Of a DNA stretch of 42,672 bases, positions 1 through 8,774 are shown in pieces (position 1 is the stretch's first letter; each line of letters opens with the position of its first letter). This DNA comes from a bacterium. Lineage in GTDB: Bacteria; Zhuqueibacterota; QNDG01; DSAB01. The stretch spans positions 1 through 42,672 of the forward strand of contig JAFGDT010000012.1 of the NCBI GenBank assembly GCA_016931965.1, read 5' to 3'. The notes below the pieces were generated by a model. It saw only the letters and a list, made by a program, of their open reading frames with translations, was not told where the DNA came from and did not search any database. The position numbers and the translations under genes were made by a program.

Positions 1-615
1 GACCACTGGTCTGTCGGTGGAAGCGGGCGGGTATTTTCCTCCACGACACGGAATTATGACCTTTCACTCACTGTCGGGCCGGCCATTGAGTACAATTTCT
101 TTCCTTATTCACAATCGACGAGGAGAGAGCTGCGTCTGCTCTACCGGGTCGGATACGAATACAACCGTTACCGTGAGATGACGATCTTTGAAAAGATGAA
201 AGAAGGGCTTCCCAATGAATCTCTCGAACTCACACTTGAGCTGAATGAAACCTGGGGTGATGCCCAGATCTCACTGGAAGGAGCGCACTATTTCCCCGGT
301 TTTGAAAAGCGACGGCTCACTTTTGATGCGGAACTCTCAATTCGTCTTTTCAGGGGATTTTCATTGACCCTGAATGGTAACTATTCAAGAATCAATGATC
401 AGATCAATCTGGTCGCCGGCGATGCCACCTTGGAGGAGATTCTTCTAAACAGGCGAGAATTGGCCTCTGAATATGATTATTTTATCTCGGCAGGGATCAG
501 TTTCCGTTTTGGTTCGATATACAGCAATGTCGTCAATCCCCGGTTTGGAAGTGGTGGTGGTCAAGGAGGAGGTGGTGGTGACTCTATGGGGGGTGGTGGA
601 GGAATGAGATTCTAA
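1..615 (+). CDS. Outer-membrane beta-barrel protein, 3' part only
   Basis: The reading frame is open from the first base, so the gene begins upstream of the window; only the last 204 residues are seen. They show alternating polar/aromatic strands with tight turns (for example YRVGYEYNRY, FISAGISFRFGS), the pattern of C-terminal strands of an outer-membrane barrel. After the last strand comes a glycine-rich low-complexity stretch (about 20 residues, mostly G) ending in MRF, so the chain still ends in Phe as many BAM substrates do. No family could be named with confidence. It is followed after about 110 nt by the DUF2271 gene. An internal ATG at 178 exists but barrel-like sequence continues upstream of it, so it is not the start. 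Confidence 0.75.
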   Translation, partial: DHWSVGGSGRVFSSTTRNYDLSLTVGPAIEYNFFPYSQSTRRELRLLYRVGYEYNRYREMTIFEKMKEGLPNESLELTLELNETWGDAQISLEGAHYFPGFEKRRLTFDAELSIRLFRGFSLTLNGNYSRINDQINLVAGDATLEEILLNRRELASEYDYFISAGISFRFGSIYSNVVNPRFGSGGGQGGGGGDSMGGGGGMRF

Positions 616-726
616 ATTAATCTTATAAAAATATTGGAACTTCTTGTGTCTATGGTGTGGTTTTACTCTACATGCAGATATATTGTTTTTAATACATTAT
701 TATTCGTCTAATTGGATTATAAAAGT

Positions 727-1242
727 ATGATTAGGCACTTCTTGTTGATATGCTTTGTTATCATGGTACCTCTTATCTCTGCTGAAGGTGATACGAGTGG
801 ATTGGTGGAAATTTCTTTTACAACCAAAGCAACGGAGGAGAAGTATTCTCCTCAGCACGTTCATGCAATATGGGTAACAGATACCTCGGGAAATTTCGTA
901 AAGACACTTGGGGTAAGTGGACAAGTTATGAAATTATTTCTGAGTAACTGGATAAAAAGTTCAGAAGGCAATACAATTGATGCGATAACCACTGCCACAC
1001 TGAAAAAGCATCAAACTCATACGGTGACATGGGATTGTCGTGACGTGATAGGAAAGATTGTTCCGGATGGGATCTATCGGATCCATATTGAATTTACAGA
1101 AGAAAATAGACAAGGACCTGTTACACCCCCAAATTATTTGGAGTTCAAGAAAGGGGATGAATCGGTCTCTCTCAATCCGGAAGATTTAACTTATTTTTAT
1201 CATGTGAAATTTGTATATAAGCCAGAAGATCAATCAGATTAA
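727..1242 (+). CDS. DUF2271 domain secreted protein
   Basis: A 171-residue protein with a signal peptide (MIRHFLLICFVIMVPLISA) and one DUF2271 domain filling the rest. Family-like features are HVHAIWVTDTSGNFVKTL, a DAITTAT segment, a Trp-Asp pair after a His-rich turn, and VPDGIYRIHIEFTE, which resembles the FlgD-type Ig fold. Family members are periplasmic and often lie beside flavin or iron-redox proteins; their function is not established. An in-frame TTG at 712 would add five residues before the signal peptide; I prefer the ATG at 727. No strong ribosome site is visible for either. The next gene is convergent, 27 nt away, with no clear terminator between them. Confidence 0.8.
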   Translation: MIRHFLLICFVIMVPLISAEGDTSGLVEISFTTKATEEKYSPQHVHAIWVTDTSGNFVKTLGVSGQVMKLFLSNWIKSSEGNTIDAITTATLKKHQTHTVTWDCRDVIGKIVPDGIYRIHIEFTEENRQGPVTPPNYLEFKKGDESVSLNPEDLTYFYHVKFVYKPEDQSD

Positions 1243-1269
1243 ACAAAAAGTAAGACTCACCAGGATAAT

Positions 1270-2670
1270 TTACTCGCTGTTTTCAATCAAGTTTGATGCA
1301 CTGTACACTGTTTTGGTTTGTGTCAGAGAAAATGTCTTTTTCCCAACGAAATAAGCAATCCATCCGATGCCGATATTGGCAAGGCTGCATCCCATGAAGA
1401 GACCTTTGATTTCAAAAAGGGTGGAACCCAGATAAGCCAGAGGGATAAATAAACCAAACAAACGTAGAACAGTGAGTATGGCAGCTAAGAGTGGTTTATT
1501 GATCGCATTTAGCGCATAAGTGACCAGTATAAAAACAGATTGAAATCCATAGCTTAATGGAAAAATCCATAAAAAATCGACAACCACTGAAATGACCATA
1601 GGATTGTCATTAAATAAAACGGCTATGGGTCTGGCGGCAAGAAATAAAATGAGCGCAATCACAATTTGGTAGAAACTCACAAAACGCATACTCATTCTCA
1701 TACCATTCTGAATACGATCATACTTTTGTGCTCCCCAGTTCTGACCGATAAAAGGGGCGAAAACACTGGCAATGGCCATCGTGACAATAAGCGCCAAAGG
1801 TTCAATACGGCTACCTACTCCGAATGCCGCCACGGCTTCTTTTCCATAATGTGAAATCATTCGCGTAATAATCCCCGCATTGATCGGTACCAACATTTGG
1901 GTGCCTGCAGCCGGAATGCCAATATAGAGAATCTGTTTCCAAGACCGCCACATGCTCCTCAAATGAGGTTTTGAAAAGGACAGCATTTTCTCTCTGTGTC
2001 CTAAAATCCAAAGAGAGGCAATCAGTGTTGTTGCCCGTGCGATCACAGTAGCCAGTGCTGCTCCCTTCATTTCGAGTCTTGGGAAAAATCCGATTCCGAA
2101 AATCAATAATGGATCTAAGATTGCGTTGATGCCCGCACCGATCATCATGATGATGCTAGGACTTTTCGTGTCACCTGTTGCCCGAATGGCGTTGTTGCCC
2201 ACCATGGGCACCACGACAAATATAACACCGATATACCAAATAATCATATATTCTTTAATGAGCGGTAGCGTTTCGGGAGACGACCCGATCAAACGGAAAA
2301 GCGGCTCTATGGTTAATATTCCCATTGTCGCCAGGACAGCCACAATAGCCACCGCTAGGATCAATCCATCTGTGGTCAAATGTTGCACTTTATGGTGGTC
2401 ACCTTCACCAATGGCCCTTGAGGTGACTGAGGATAAACCAATGCCGAGTCCCATGGCAATGCTGCCCAAAAGAAAGACAACAGGAAATGTGAAACTGATT
2501 GCGGCAAGTTCTTTTGTTCCCAATCGACCGATGTAAAATGTATCGATCAAATTGAAAAGCATCATAGAAATAATTCCAAAGATCATCGGAATGGTCAGCC
2601 GTAAAAATGTTTTTCCGATTCGACCTTCGGTGAGTTGTGCATCCTTATTTTGTGCTGTCTTTTGCATCAT
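1270..2670 (-). CDS. MATE family efflux transporter
   Basis: This 466-residue integral membrane protein has about 12 hydrophobic segments in two homologous halves, as in the MATE (NorM/MepA/DinF) cation- or proton-coupled exporter family of 440-470 residues. The N-terminal segment GKTFLRLTIPMIFGI followed by NLIDTFYIGRLG is typical of the first two helices, and GVGSRIEPLAL of the second half. Substrates (drugs, dyes, cationic metabolites) cannot be predicted. Two Met codons stand in tandem at the start (2670 and 2667). It lies 74 nt downstream of gmhA on the same strand and may be co-transcribed with it. Confidence 0.92.
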   Translation of the reverse strand: MMQKTAQNKDAQLTEGRIGKTFLRLTIPMIFGIISMMLFNLIDTFYIGRLGTKELAAISFTFPVVFLLGSIAMGLGIGLSSVTSRAIGEGDHHKVQHLTTDGLILAVAIVAVLATMGILTIEPLFRLIGSSPETLPLIKEYMIIWYIGVIFVVVPMVGNNAIRATGDTKSPSIIMMIGAGINAILDPLLIFGIGFFPRLEMKGAALATVIARATTLIASLWILGHREKMLSFSKPHLRSMWRSWKQILYIGIPAAGTQMLVPINAGIITRMISHYGKEAVAAFGVGSRIEPLALIVTMAIASVFAPFIGQNWGAQKYDRIQNGMRMSMRFVSFYQIVIALILFLAARPIAVLFNDNPMVISVVVDFLWIFPLSYGFQSVFILVTYALNAINKPLLAAILTVLRLFGLFIPLAYLGSTLFEIKGLFMGCSLANIGIGWIAYFVGKKTFSLTQTKTVYSASNLIENSE

Positions 2671-2744
2671 TTCAAGATTAATTTTTTATTTCATCGATAT
2701 TTTTAGCAGCATCAAATAATGATAGACGAAAATAATAGGTAGAT

Positions 2745-3332
2745 TTATTCGTAATTTTCAGGATAGAAATGTCTTTCAATCAATTCTATCAGAATATGTA
2801 GAACTTTGATATGAAGCTCTTGTATGCGATCACAGAACTGTCCACCCACTGTACAAATACACAAATCGCAAATTGACTCTAGAGGAGAATCCAGTTGTCC
2901 TGTTAAAGCGATTACCTTCATGTCCAAATTCTTCGCACTTTGTACAGCATTTAAGATATTGATACTCTTACCACTTGTGCTGATAGCAAGAAGGACATCG
3001 CCTGAACGGCCGTGACTTTCTACATATCGGGAAAAGATATGGTCATAACCAAAATCATTGGCCACGCAACTGATATGACTGGGATCACTGATTGAAATAG
3101 CTGGAAAGCCTTTTCGATCCTTTCGATAACGTCCTGTGAGTTCTTCGGCGAAATGCATGGCATCGCACATCGATCCACCATTGCCGCAGCAGATAAGGTG
3201 ACCACCATTTTGAAAAGTGTTTATTAATATTTTAGCAGCGGATTCTATTGCGAAAAGAGCGGTTTTATCTGCGAGTAAATTGTCCAGAGCACTTTGCGCT
3301 TCGTTTAGACTGGTCTTGATATATTTCAACAT
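2745..3332 (-). CDS. gmhA: Sedoheptulose-7-phosphate isomerase GmhA
   Basis: This is a SIS-domain isomerase converting sedoheptulose 7-phosphate to D-glycero-D-manno-heptose 7-phosphate, the first step of ADP-heptose synthesis for LPS core or surface glycans; cytoplasmic. The 195-residue length fits the family (192 in E. coli). Visible motifs are the phosphate-binding CGNGGSMCDAMHFAEEL, STSGKS and the C-terminal CDRIQELHIKVLHILIE. Residues matching the known catalytic set are Glu64, Gln171 and His179. The other heptose genes (hldE, gmhB) are absent from the window. Upstream on the minus strand there is a TTGACA about 45 nt before the start, but no convincing -10 with it; a GAGAGAG lies in ribosome-site position. 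Confidence 0.93.
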   Translation of the reverse strand: MLKYIKTSLNEAQSALDNLLADKTALFAIESAAKILINTFQNGGHLICCGNGGSMCDAMHFAEELTGRYRKDRKGFPAISISDPSHISCVANDFGYDHIFSRYVESHGRSGDVLLAISTSGKSINILNAVQSAKNLDMKVIALTGQLDSPLESICDLCICTVGGQFCDRIQELHIKVLHILIELIERHFYPENYE

Positions 3333-3451
3333 ACTATTACTCTCTCATTTCAAATATGTTTATCATTTGCCTGTCAATATACTTTTTAGGATGATCAATA
3401 TCAAGGAGGAAATCTGAAATTTCTGATTTCAACATGATGAAAGAATACAAC

Positions 3452-3479
3452 TTGATATTTACAAAAAATATTGTATATT
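3452..3479 (+). promoter_or_regulatory. Candidate sigma70-type promoter for the tRNA
   Basis: TTGATA (3452-3457), a 16-nt spacer and TATATT (3474-3479) lie about 95 nt before the tRNA in the intergenic region shared with divergent gmhA. A second possible pair, TTGAAA at 3491 and TATCTT at 3513, is closer. The region is very AT-rich, so either could be chance. Confidence 0.35.
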
Positions 3480-3574
3480 ATTGCTTGTTATTGAAATGCA
3501 AATGTTTTGTGCTATCTTGATAAAGCGATACGGAATTTAAGATAAAAAGGTGTTATCCTGTTGTAGAATAATGT

Positions 3575-3648
3575 GGCGGTGTAGCTCAGCTGGTCAGAGC
3601 AGCGGAATCATAATCCGCGTGTCCGGGGTTCGAATCCCTGCACCGCTA
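3575..3648 (+). tRNA. tRNA with CAT anticodon, probably elongator Met
   Basis: A full cloverleaf can be folded: a 7-bp acceptor stem GGCGGTG/CACCGCT (first pair G-T), D arm GCTC..GAGC, anticodon stem GCGGA/TCCGC with loop ATCATAA (anticodon CAT at 3609-3611), 5-nt variable loop, and T arm CGGGG-TTCGAAT-CCCTG with one G-T pair. The discriminator base is A and CCA is not encoded. The acceptor stem, including the G1-T72 pair, resembles elongator tRNA-Met of Firmicutes-type sequences rather than tRNA-Ile2. CAT tRNAs can also be the Ile2 species modified by TilS, and tilS is the next gene, so Ile2 is not fully excluded. Confidence 0.9.
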
Positions 3649-3680
3649 CAATGAATAAAGGTGTATGATAGCAAGCACGG

Positions 3681-3714
3681 AATGACCTTTCGACACTGTG
3701 GAAAGGTCATTTTT
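3681..3714 (+). terminator. Rho-independent terminator after the tRNA
   Basis: A perfect 10-bp inverted repeat, AATGACCTTT (3681-3690) and AAAGGTCATT (3702-3711), has an 11-nt loop and is followed by TTTG. It sits 33 nt after the tRNA and 15 nt before the tilS start codon, so tilS is either read from leakage through it or from a promoter not recognised here. Confidence 0.75.
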
Positions 3715-3728
3715 GTTTAGGACAATTT

Positions 3729-5114
3729 ATGGATTTTTTTAACAAATTTCATCATTATGTTGACGAAAATAACCTGATCGTTAGACAGGACAAGGTTTTG
3801 ATAGCCGTCTCCGGAGGTATCGACTCGATTGTGTTATTGGATCTCTTTTTACAAATCCGATCTGAATTGAATTTGGTTCTTTCGGGTGTCCATGTCAATC
3901 ACGGTTTAAGGGGAAAACAGGCAGATCGGGATGAGATTTTTGTTCGAAATTCGATTCGTAATATAGGACTTCCCTTTTACTCATTGAAAATGGATGTAAA
4001 AGGGTATTCAAAAAGAAAGAAATTGTCTGTAGAAGAAGGAGGGAGGAAACTTCGTTTTGATTTTTTCAATACATTGCTCAAGCGGTTGTCTTACGATAAA
4101 ATTGCTCTTGCCCATCATGCTCATGATCAAGCCGAAACCATCATCATGAACCTTGCTCGTGGAAGTGGGATCAGGGGAATGGGGGGAATGCATCCGCAAA
4201 GAAATAAAATCATACATCCTCTTCTTTTTGCAAGTAAAGAAGAGATCGTTTCCTATGCTCATCATCGCAATTTGTGTCATGTGGAGGACCATACCAATCG
4301 TGATAAAACCATTTTAAGAAATCGCATTCGATGGGATATTGTCCGTTCAATGGAGGAATCCATCGGTTCCTATATCATTCACTCAATCTCCCATACAGGA
4401 AAAGTGATGAGAGAAGTTCAGGCGTTCATCGATTTTGAATCACAAAAAGCTTTAAAGAAGGTGATTGAACACCGATCGCAAAATGAAATTATCCTTGATA
4501 TTGTTAAATTTTTAAAGTATTTTAAAATAGTACAAAAAAACATGCTGATTCAGATTCTGAATGAGATAGACTATCCCAATCGGTATGTTCGTTCATTGGA
4601 AATTGAAACCATTTTACGATTGATCGAAAAGGGACGTAAAGGATCCGTTTATTGTTTAAAAAATGACCTGATGGCTATAAAACAGAATAATTGGATTTCT
4701 TTTACGAAAATGGGTCCACCGGTAAAAGAGATTAAAGTTAAAGTTGGACAGGAATACGATATTCCGGATCTGGGTATGCGATTTCATGCAGAGTGTATAA
4801 AAAAAGAGATGGAAATGGGCATGTTTACGAATAACCGCTGGATTGAATATTTGGATTATGATACACTTACTATGCCGCTTAAGATCCGTTCATGGAACCA
4901 TGGTGACTGGTTCATTCCACTCGGTATGAGTGGCAGGAAAAAATTACACGATTTTTTTATTGATGCAAAAGTGCCCAAATATAAACGTGCTTCTGTTCCT
5001 TTGCTCATAGGAGGAGAGAATATCGTCTGGATTATTGGTTATCGTATTGATGATCAATTTAAAGTAACAGATCAAACCACTCGAATTCTTAAAGTAATGA
5101 TGACACAAATATAA
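3729..5114 (+). CDS. tilS: tRNA(Ile)-lysidine synthase TilS
   Basis: TilS ligates lysine to C34 of the CAT-anticodon tRNA-Ile2 using ATP, changing both its codon and amino-acid identity; essential and cytoplasmic. The N-terminal PP-loop ATPase motif SGGIDS is at residues 28-33, followed by HVNHGLRG and the HHAHDQAET motif typical of TilS. The C-terminal domain has the family pattern [24 protein letters not shown] and [18 protein letters not shown]. The 461-residue length is usual. An AGGA lies 6 nt before the ATG. The gene begins 15 nt after the tRNA terminator and is followed 16 nt later by ftsH, an arrangement also common in Firmicutes. Confidence 0.95.
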   Translation: MDFFNKFHHYVDENNLIVRQDKVLIAVSGGIDSIVLLDLFLQIRSELNLVLSGVHVNHGLRGKQADRDEIFVRNSIRNIGLPFYSLKMDVKGYSKRKKLSVEEGGRKLRFDFFNTLLKRLSYDKIALAHHAHDQAETIIMNLARGSGIRGMGGMHPQRNKIIHPLLFASKEEIVSYAHHRNLCHVEDHTNRDKTILRNRIRWDIVRSMEESIGSYIIHSISHTGKVMREVQAFIDFESQKALKKVIEHRSQNEIILDIVKFLKYFKIVQKNMLIQILNEIDYPNRYVRSLEIETILRLIEKGRKGSVYCLKNDLMAIKQNNWISFTKMGPPVKEIKVKVGQEYDIPDLGMRFHAECIKKEMEMGMFTNNRWIEYLDYDTLTMPLKIRSWNHGDWFIPLGMSGRKKLHDFFIDAKVPKYKRASVPLLIGGENIVWIIGYRIDDQFKVTDQTTRILKVMMTQI

Positions 5115-5130
5115 GGGATTAATTGAAAAG

Positions 5131-7098
5131 ATGGAAGAAAAAAAACCAGATCCACAAAAAGATGGAAATATGCAGTGGAGAAAATGGACCAAAACACTGG
5201 TTTTCTGGGTACTTCTTTTTCTGGCAGCCGTTTGGTTTGTGCAGATTTTTAATCTTCATAAATCAAAAGAGGTCGAAGTTACTTTTTCTGAGTATAAACA
5301 GTTCCTGAATAATGATGCAATCGAAAAAGCAACGATACAGGAACAAGAATTTCATGGTGTGTTGAAATACGAAGAAACCCTGATCCAAAACGGAAATTCG
5401 ATTACCTTTAGAAATTTTAAAACGATTCTGCCTTTTATTGACAGTGAAATGGTTGATCATTGGCAAGAAATCGGAATGCAGTTTGAATTTAAAGAGAAAT
5501 CGGCAGAATGGCTCGGTTACCTCTTCAATATGCTACCCTTTTTCTTCATTATTCTCCTCTATCTTTTTTTTATGAGACGTTTACAGGGAGGGGGTGGTGC
5601 CAAGGGCATATTCAGTTTTGGAAAAAGCCGTGCCAGACTTCTTTCGGAGAATCGAGCCAAGGTGACCTTTAAAGATGTTGCAGGAGCCGATGAAGCCAAA
5701 CAAGAGCTGTCGGAAATAATTGAATTTTTAAAAGCTCCAGAAAAATTTCAGATGTTGGGTGGTCGCATACCGAAAGGCGTGCTTCTTTTAGGTCCTCCTG
5801 GAACGGGAAAAACATTGCTTGGCAGAGCCGTCGCAGGAGAAGCAGGTGTGCCCTTTTTCAGTATATCGGGAGCCGATTTTGTTGAGATGTTTGTCGGTGT
5901 CGGTGCCTCACGCGTCAGGGATTTGTTTGAACAGGGAAAAAAGAGTGCGCCCTGCATTATTTTTATTGATGAAATTGACGCTGTGGGGAGGCATCGTGGT
6001 GCAGGCTTGGGAGGAGGGCATGATGAGCGGGAACAAACACTCAATCAACTTTTGGTGGAGATGGACGGTTTCGAATCCAATGAAGGTGTTATCCTTTTGG
6101 CCGCAACAAACCGTCCTGATGTTTTAGATCAGGCACTGCTACGGCCAGGACGTTTTGACAGACAGGTTGTGGTCGATCGCCCCGATGTTCGGGGAAGAGA
6201 AGGTATTTTGAAAGTGCATACACGAAAGATACCTCTCGCTAAAAACGTGAACCTCTCTGTCTTAGCAAAAGGGACACCCGGTTTTTCAGGTGCTGATCTC
6301 GCCAATCTTGTCAATGAATCGGCTCTTTTGGCCGCGCGGAGAAACAAAAAGCACGTTGAAATGATCGATTTAGAGGAATCCAAAGACAAGGTCATGATGG
6401 GTGTCGAACGAAAAAGTATGATCATCAATGAAGAAGAAAAAATAAGTACAGCCTATCATGAATCCGGTCATGTTCTTGTATCGAAATTGATACCGGGTTC
6501 GGATCCTGTTCACAAAGTGACCATTATTCCGAGGGGAAGAGCGCTTGGTGTCACTTCATTTTTACCAATTGATGAAAAACACAATTATACGATCGATTAT
6601 TGCAAAGCACTTCTGACCCATCTTTTGGGCGGCAGAGCAGCTGAGAGCATTGTTTTAAAACAGCTCAGTACGGGTGCTGGAAATGATATTGAAAGGGCAA
6701 CAGAGCTGGCAAGAAAAATGGTCTGTGAATGGGGAATGAGTGAAAAATTGGGACCGATTACATTCGGTAAAAAATCAGAAGAAATTTTCTTGGGACGGGA
6801 AATAGCGCAACATCGTGATTACAGTGAAACGACGGCGATCTTGATCGATCAAGAAGTCAGACGGATTGTTGAAGAAGCCTATCAGAGGGCCAATACGTTG
6901 CTCAAAAAAAATGTTAAAACGCTCCACAGAATGGCCGAAGCTCTACTGGAGAGAGAGATTTTGGATGGGGATGAAATCGATCTCATTATTGCCGGTAAGC
7001 CATTAACACCAAAAGAGAATCAAAAGAAAAAACAAACAAAGCAAGAAAAACAAAAAACAAAATCAAGAACGAAAAGAAAAATCAAAATTCAATCTTGA
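5131..7098 (+). CDS. ftsH: ATP-dependent zinc metalloprotease FtsH
   Basis: FtsH is a membrane-anchored AAA+ protease that degrades misassembled membrane proteins and regulatory proteins as a hexamer. The N-terminal membrane helix (about residues 22-41), a short extracytoplasmic domain and a second helix (about 128-148) precede the AAA module. Walker A is GPPGTGKT at 221-228, Walker B IIFIDEID, and the second region of homology has [15 protein letters not shown]. The zinc protease motif HESGH is at 443-447, with a downstream acidic third ligand in the [14 protein letters not shown] segment. The last 30 residues are almost all Lys, Gln, Arg and Thr, a basic tail of unknown role. The 655-residue length fits the family. 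Confidence 0.97.
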   Translation: MEEKKPDPQKDGNMQWRKWTKTLVFWVLLFLAAVWFVQIFNLHKSKEVEVTFSEYKQFLNNDAIEKATIQEQEFHGVLKYEETLIQNGNSITFRNFKTILPFIDSEMVDHWQEIGMQFEFKEKSAEWLGYLFNMLPFFFIILLYLFFMRRLQGGGGAKGIFSFGKSRARLLSENRAKVTFKDVAGADEAKQELSEIIEFLKAPEKFQMLGGRIPKGVLLLGPPGTGKTLLGRAVAGEAGVPFFSISGADFVEMFVGVGASRVRDLFEQGKKSAPCIIFIDEIDAVGRHRGAGLGGGHDEREQTLNQLLVEMDGFESNEGVILLAATNRPDVLDQALLRPGRFDRQVVVDRPDVRGREGILKVHTRKIPLAKNVNLSVLAKGTPGFSGADLANLVNESALLAARRNKKHVEMIDLEESKDKVMMGVERKSMIINEEEKISTAYHESGHVLVSKLIPGSDPVHKVTIIPRGRALGVTSFLPIDEKHNYTIDYCKALLTHLLGGRAAESIVLKQLSTGAGNDIERATELARKMVCEWGMSEKLGPITFGKKSEEIFLGREIAQHRDYSETTAILIDQEVRRIVEEAYQRANTLLKKNVKTLHRMAEALLEREILDGDEIDLIIAGKPLTPKENQKKKQTKQEKQKTKSRTKRKIKIQS

Positions 7099-7232
7099 TA
7101 CAGGAGTTAAAGATTTATTTGTCCTATCAATAGACTGTAGAATTCAGGTCATCATTGGAATAGAAAAAATTGTTTGATCATTGTTAGAGTAAGATGTCTA
7201 TTGTGTGAAAGAGAGGGATATGAATATTTCTG

Positions 7233-7260
7233 TGTGACAAATCTGTGCAATCCTGTCACA
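7233..7260. repeat. Inverted repeat in the leader of the TPR-folP operon
   Basis: TGTGACA (7233-7239) and TGTCACA (7254-7260) form a perfect 7-bp inverted repeat with a 14-nt spacer, 37 nt before the start codon at 7297. It could be a protein-binding site or an RNA hairpin; no T tract follows, so it is not a terminator. The rest of 7099-7296 shows no gene and no convincing promoter. Confidence 0.4.
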
Positions 7261-7296
7261 AGAGATCGACCACCATATAATCATGCCGAAGGGGTC

Positions 7297-8769
7297 ATGC
7301 AGTTATTTATTCGTAATCCACTATATTTTATAAAGATATATTTTAGGACTAAAGTTTTATTTTTCATTATCTTGACTGGAATTCTGTTAACTATTCGATG
7401 TGCTTCATCAGTAGAAAGTGATCGGTTGAGAATCTCCTTTTTTCCTACGTTGATCACACAGCCATGGCTAAATGTACTGATCGCCGATCATTTGAATGGT
7501 TTCATGGGAAAAATCAATTCCGCAGATTATTTAACCTACCAGCTCGATTGGTATTGTAATACTATGGAGATGGACTCTATTTCTTATTCGTCCTATCTAC
7601 GTCAATTTGGCCAAAGAATTGAATTGGATGTTTTGGTCCATGTTCAAATTCAATCTGTATCAGAAGATCGATGCACCGTTCAACTCGATTATTATCATCC
7701 TGAAAAAAAAGAACCGATTGTTATTTTAAGAGATTCATTGGATTTTTTGGAATATGAACCATTTTTTCAACGAATCATCGTCAAAACATTGGATATCCTT
7801 TCTTCTGAAGTGGATTCATTTCCTGAATACCCAATATTCGAAACACGTTTATGGGAACCTTATGGATGGGGAAAATACTATCAGCTGACCGGTAATATCG
7901 CTTCTGCTGAGACTTTCTATCGACAGGGAATTTCAGTCGATACCAATCAAATCAGTCTATTGAAGGGATTGATTCAGGTCCTTTTGGAAAAAGCATCAAA
8001 ATTGCGTAGTGAGGGAAAATATTTAGAAGATTTTTATTTTGAAATCGAAAGGTTAATTCATAGAGGAATTGAAATAGATAGTATGGATTCTGAGCTTTAT
8101 CGTTCATTAGGAAATCTTTACATACAAAGAGGGATGTGGAACAAAGCTGAACAAGCTCTTGACAAAGCGTATGAAATCGGCAAAGACGATCCATTACTCT
8201 ATTTCAATCTTTCTCGCCTGCATCCATCACGATACGATGAACTGGGATTTAAAAATAAAACGGAGCTTTTGGAAAGGGCTATTTACCTAAATCCCGCATT
8301 TCAGTTGGGATGGATTGCTCTTGCAGAGGATTGTTATTATCGAAATCGATACGATAAAACAGAAGAGGTCTATAATCGGTTGCTGGAAATTTTTCCCGGA
8401 TCGCTGGATGGATTATTAGGGCTTGGAAAACTCTATATGGTTCAAAATGATATTGTGAATATCATCAGAACCTATGAAAACGTATTAGAGATTGCACCCG
8501 ATTATGCGGATGCCTATTATAATTTGGGTATTGTATATTACAAAGATCACCAGGATGATGTGGCCATTCAATTCTTTAAAAAAGCCATTGAAATAAGCAA
8601 CCATGCAGATAGTCACTATTATTTGGGCATAGTATATCGCAACAGAAATGAATTGGATCAAGCCATTTACCATTTTCGGAAGCGCATAGAGCTCAAAAAT
8701 GGAACAGGAGATACATTTGCCGAAGAAGCACGTATTCATTTATACGAATTATTGGAAAACGAGGGTTAA
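7297..8769 (+). CDS. Membrane-anchored or secreted TPR protein
   Basis: A 490-residue protein that I cannot assign to a named family. It starts with a hydrophobic segment (about residues 17-35) ending in TIRCASS, which could be a signal anchor or a poor lipobox. Residues about 40-180 form a mixed domain with no recognised motif. From about residue 185 to the end there are roughly seven tetratricopeptide repeats (for example LYRSLGNLYIQRGMWNKAEQA and AYYNLGIVYYKDHQDDVAI), so it probably scaffolds protein contacts at the envelope. The frame is open back to 7174, but GAAGGGG lies just before the ATG at 7297 and the upstream residues are not signal-like, so I start at 7297. The stop is 5 nt before folP. 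Confidence 0.8.
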   Translation: MQLFIRNPLYFIKIYFRTKVLFFIILTGILLTIRCASSVESDRLRISFFPTLITQPWLNVLIADHLNGFMGKINSADYLTYQLDWYCNTMEMDSISYSSYLRQFGQRIELDVLVHVQIQSVSEDRCTVQLDYYHPEKKEPIVILRDSLDFLEYEPFFQRIIVKTLDILSSEVDSFPEYPIFETRLWEPYGWGKYYQLTGNIASAETFYRQGISVDTNQISLLKGLIQVLLEKASKLRSEGKYLEDFYFEIERLIHRGIEIDSMDSELYRSLGNLYIQRGMWNKAEQALDKAYEIGKDDPLLYFNLSRLHPSRYDELGFKNKTELLERAIYLNPAFQLGWIALAEDCYYRNRYDKTEEVYNRLLEIFPGSLDGLLGLGKLYMVQNDIVNIIRTYENVLEIAPDYADAYYNLGIVYYKDHQDDVAIQFFKKAIEISNHADSHYYLGIVYRNRNELDQAIYHFRKRIELKNGTGDTFAEEARIHLYELLENEG

Positions 8770-8774
8770 ATCCT

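Noticed and set aside
3575-3648. Assignment as tRNA-Ile2 because tilS follows.
   Set aside because: Acceptor stem and G1-T72 pair fit elongator Met better; kept only as an alternative.
7174-7296. Upstream extension of the TPR gene to 7174.
   Set aside because: It has no signal-like or conserved sequence, includes an inverted repeat, and a clear ribosome site precedes 7297.
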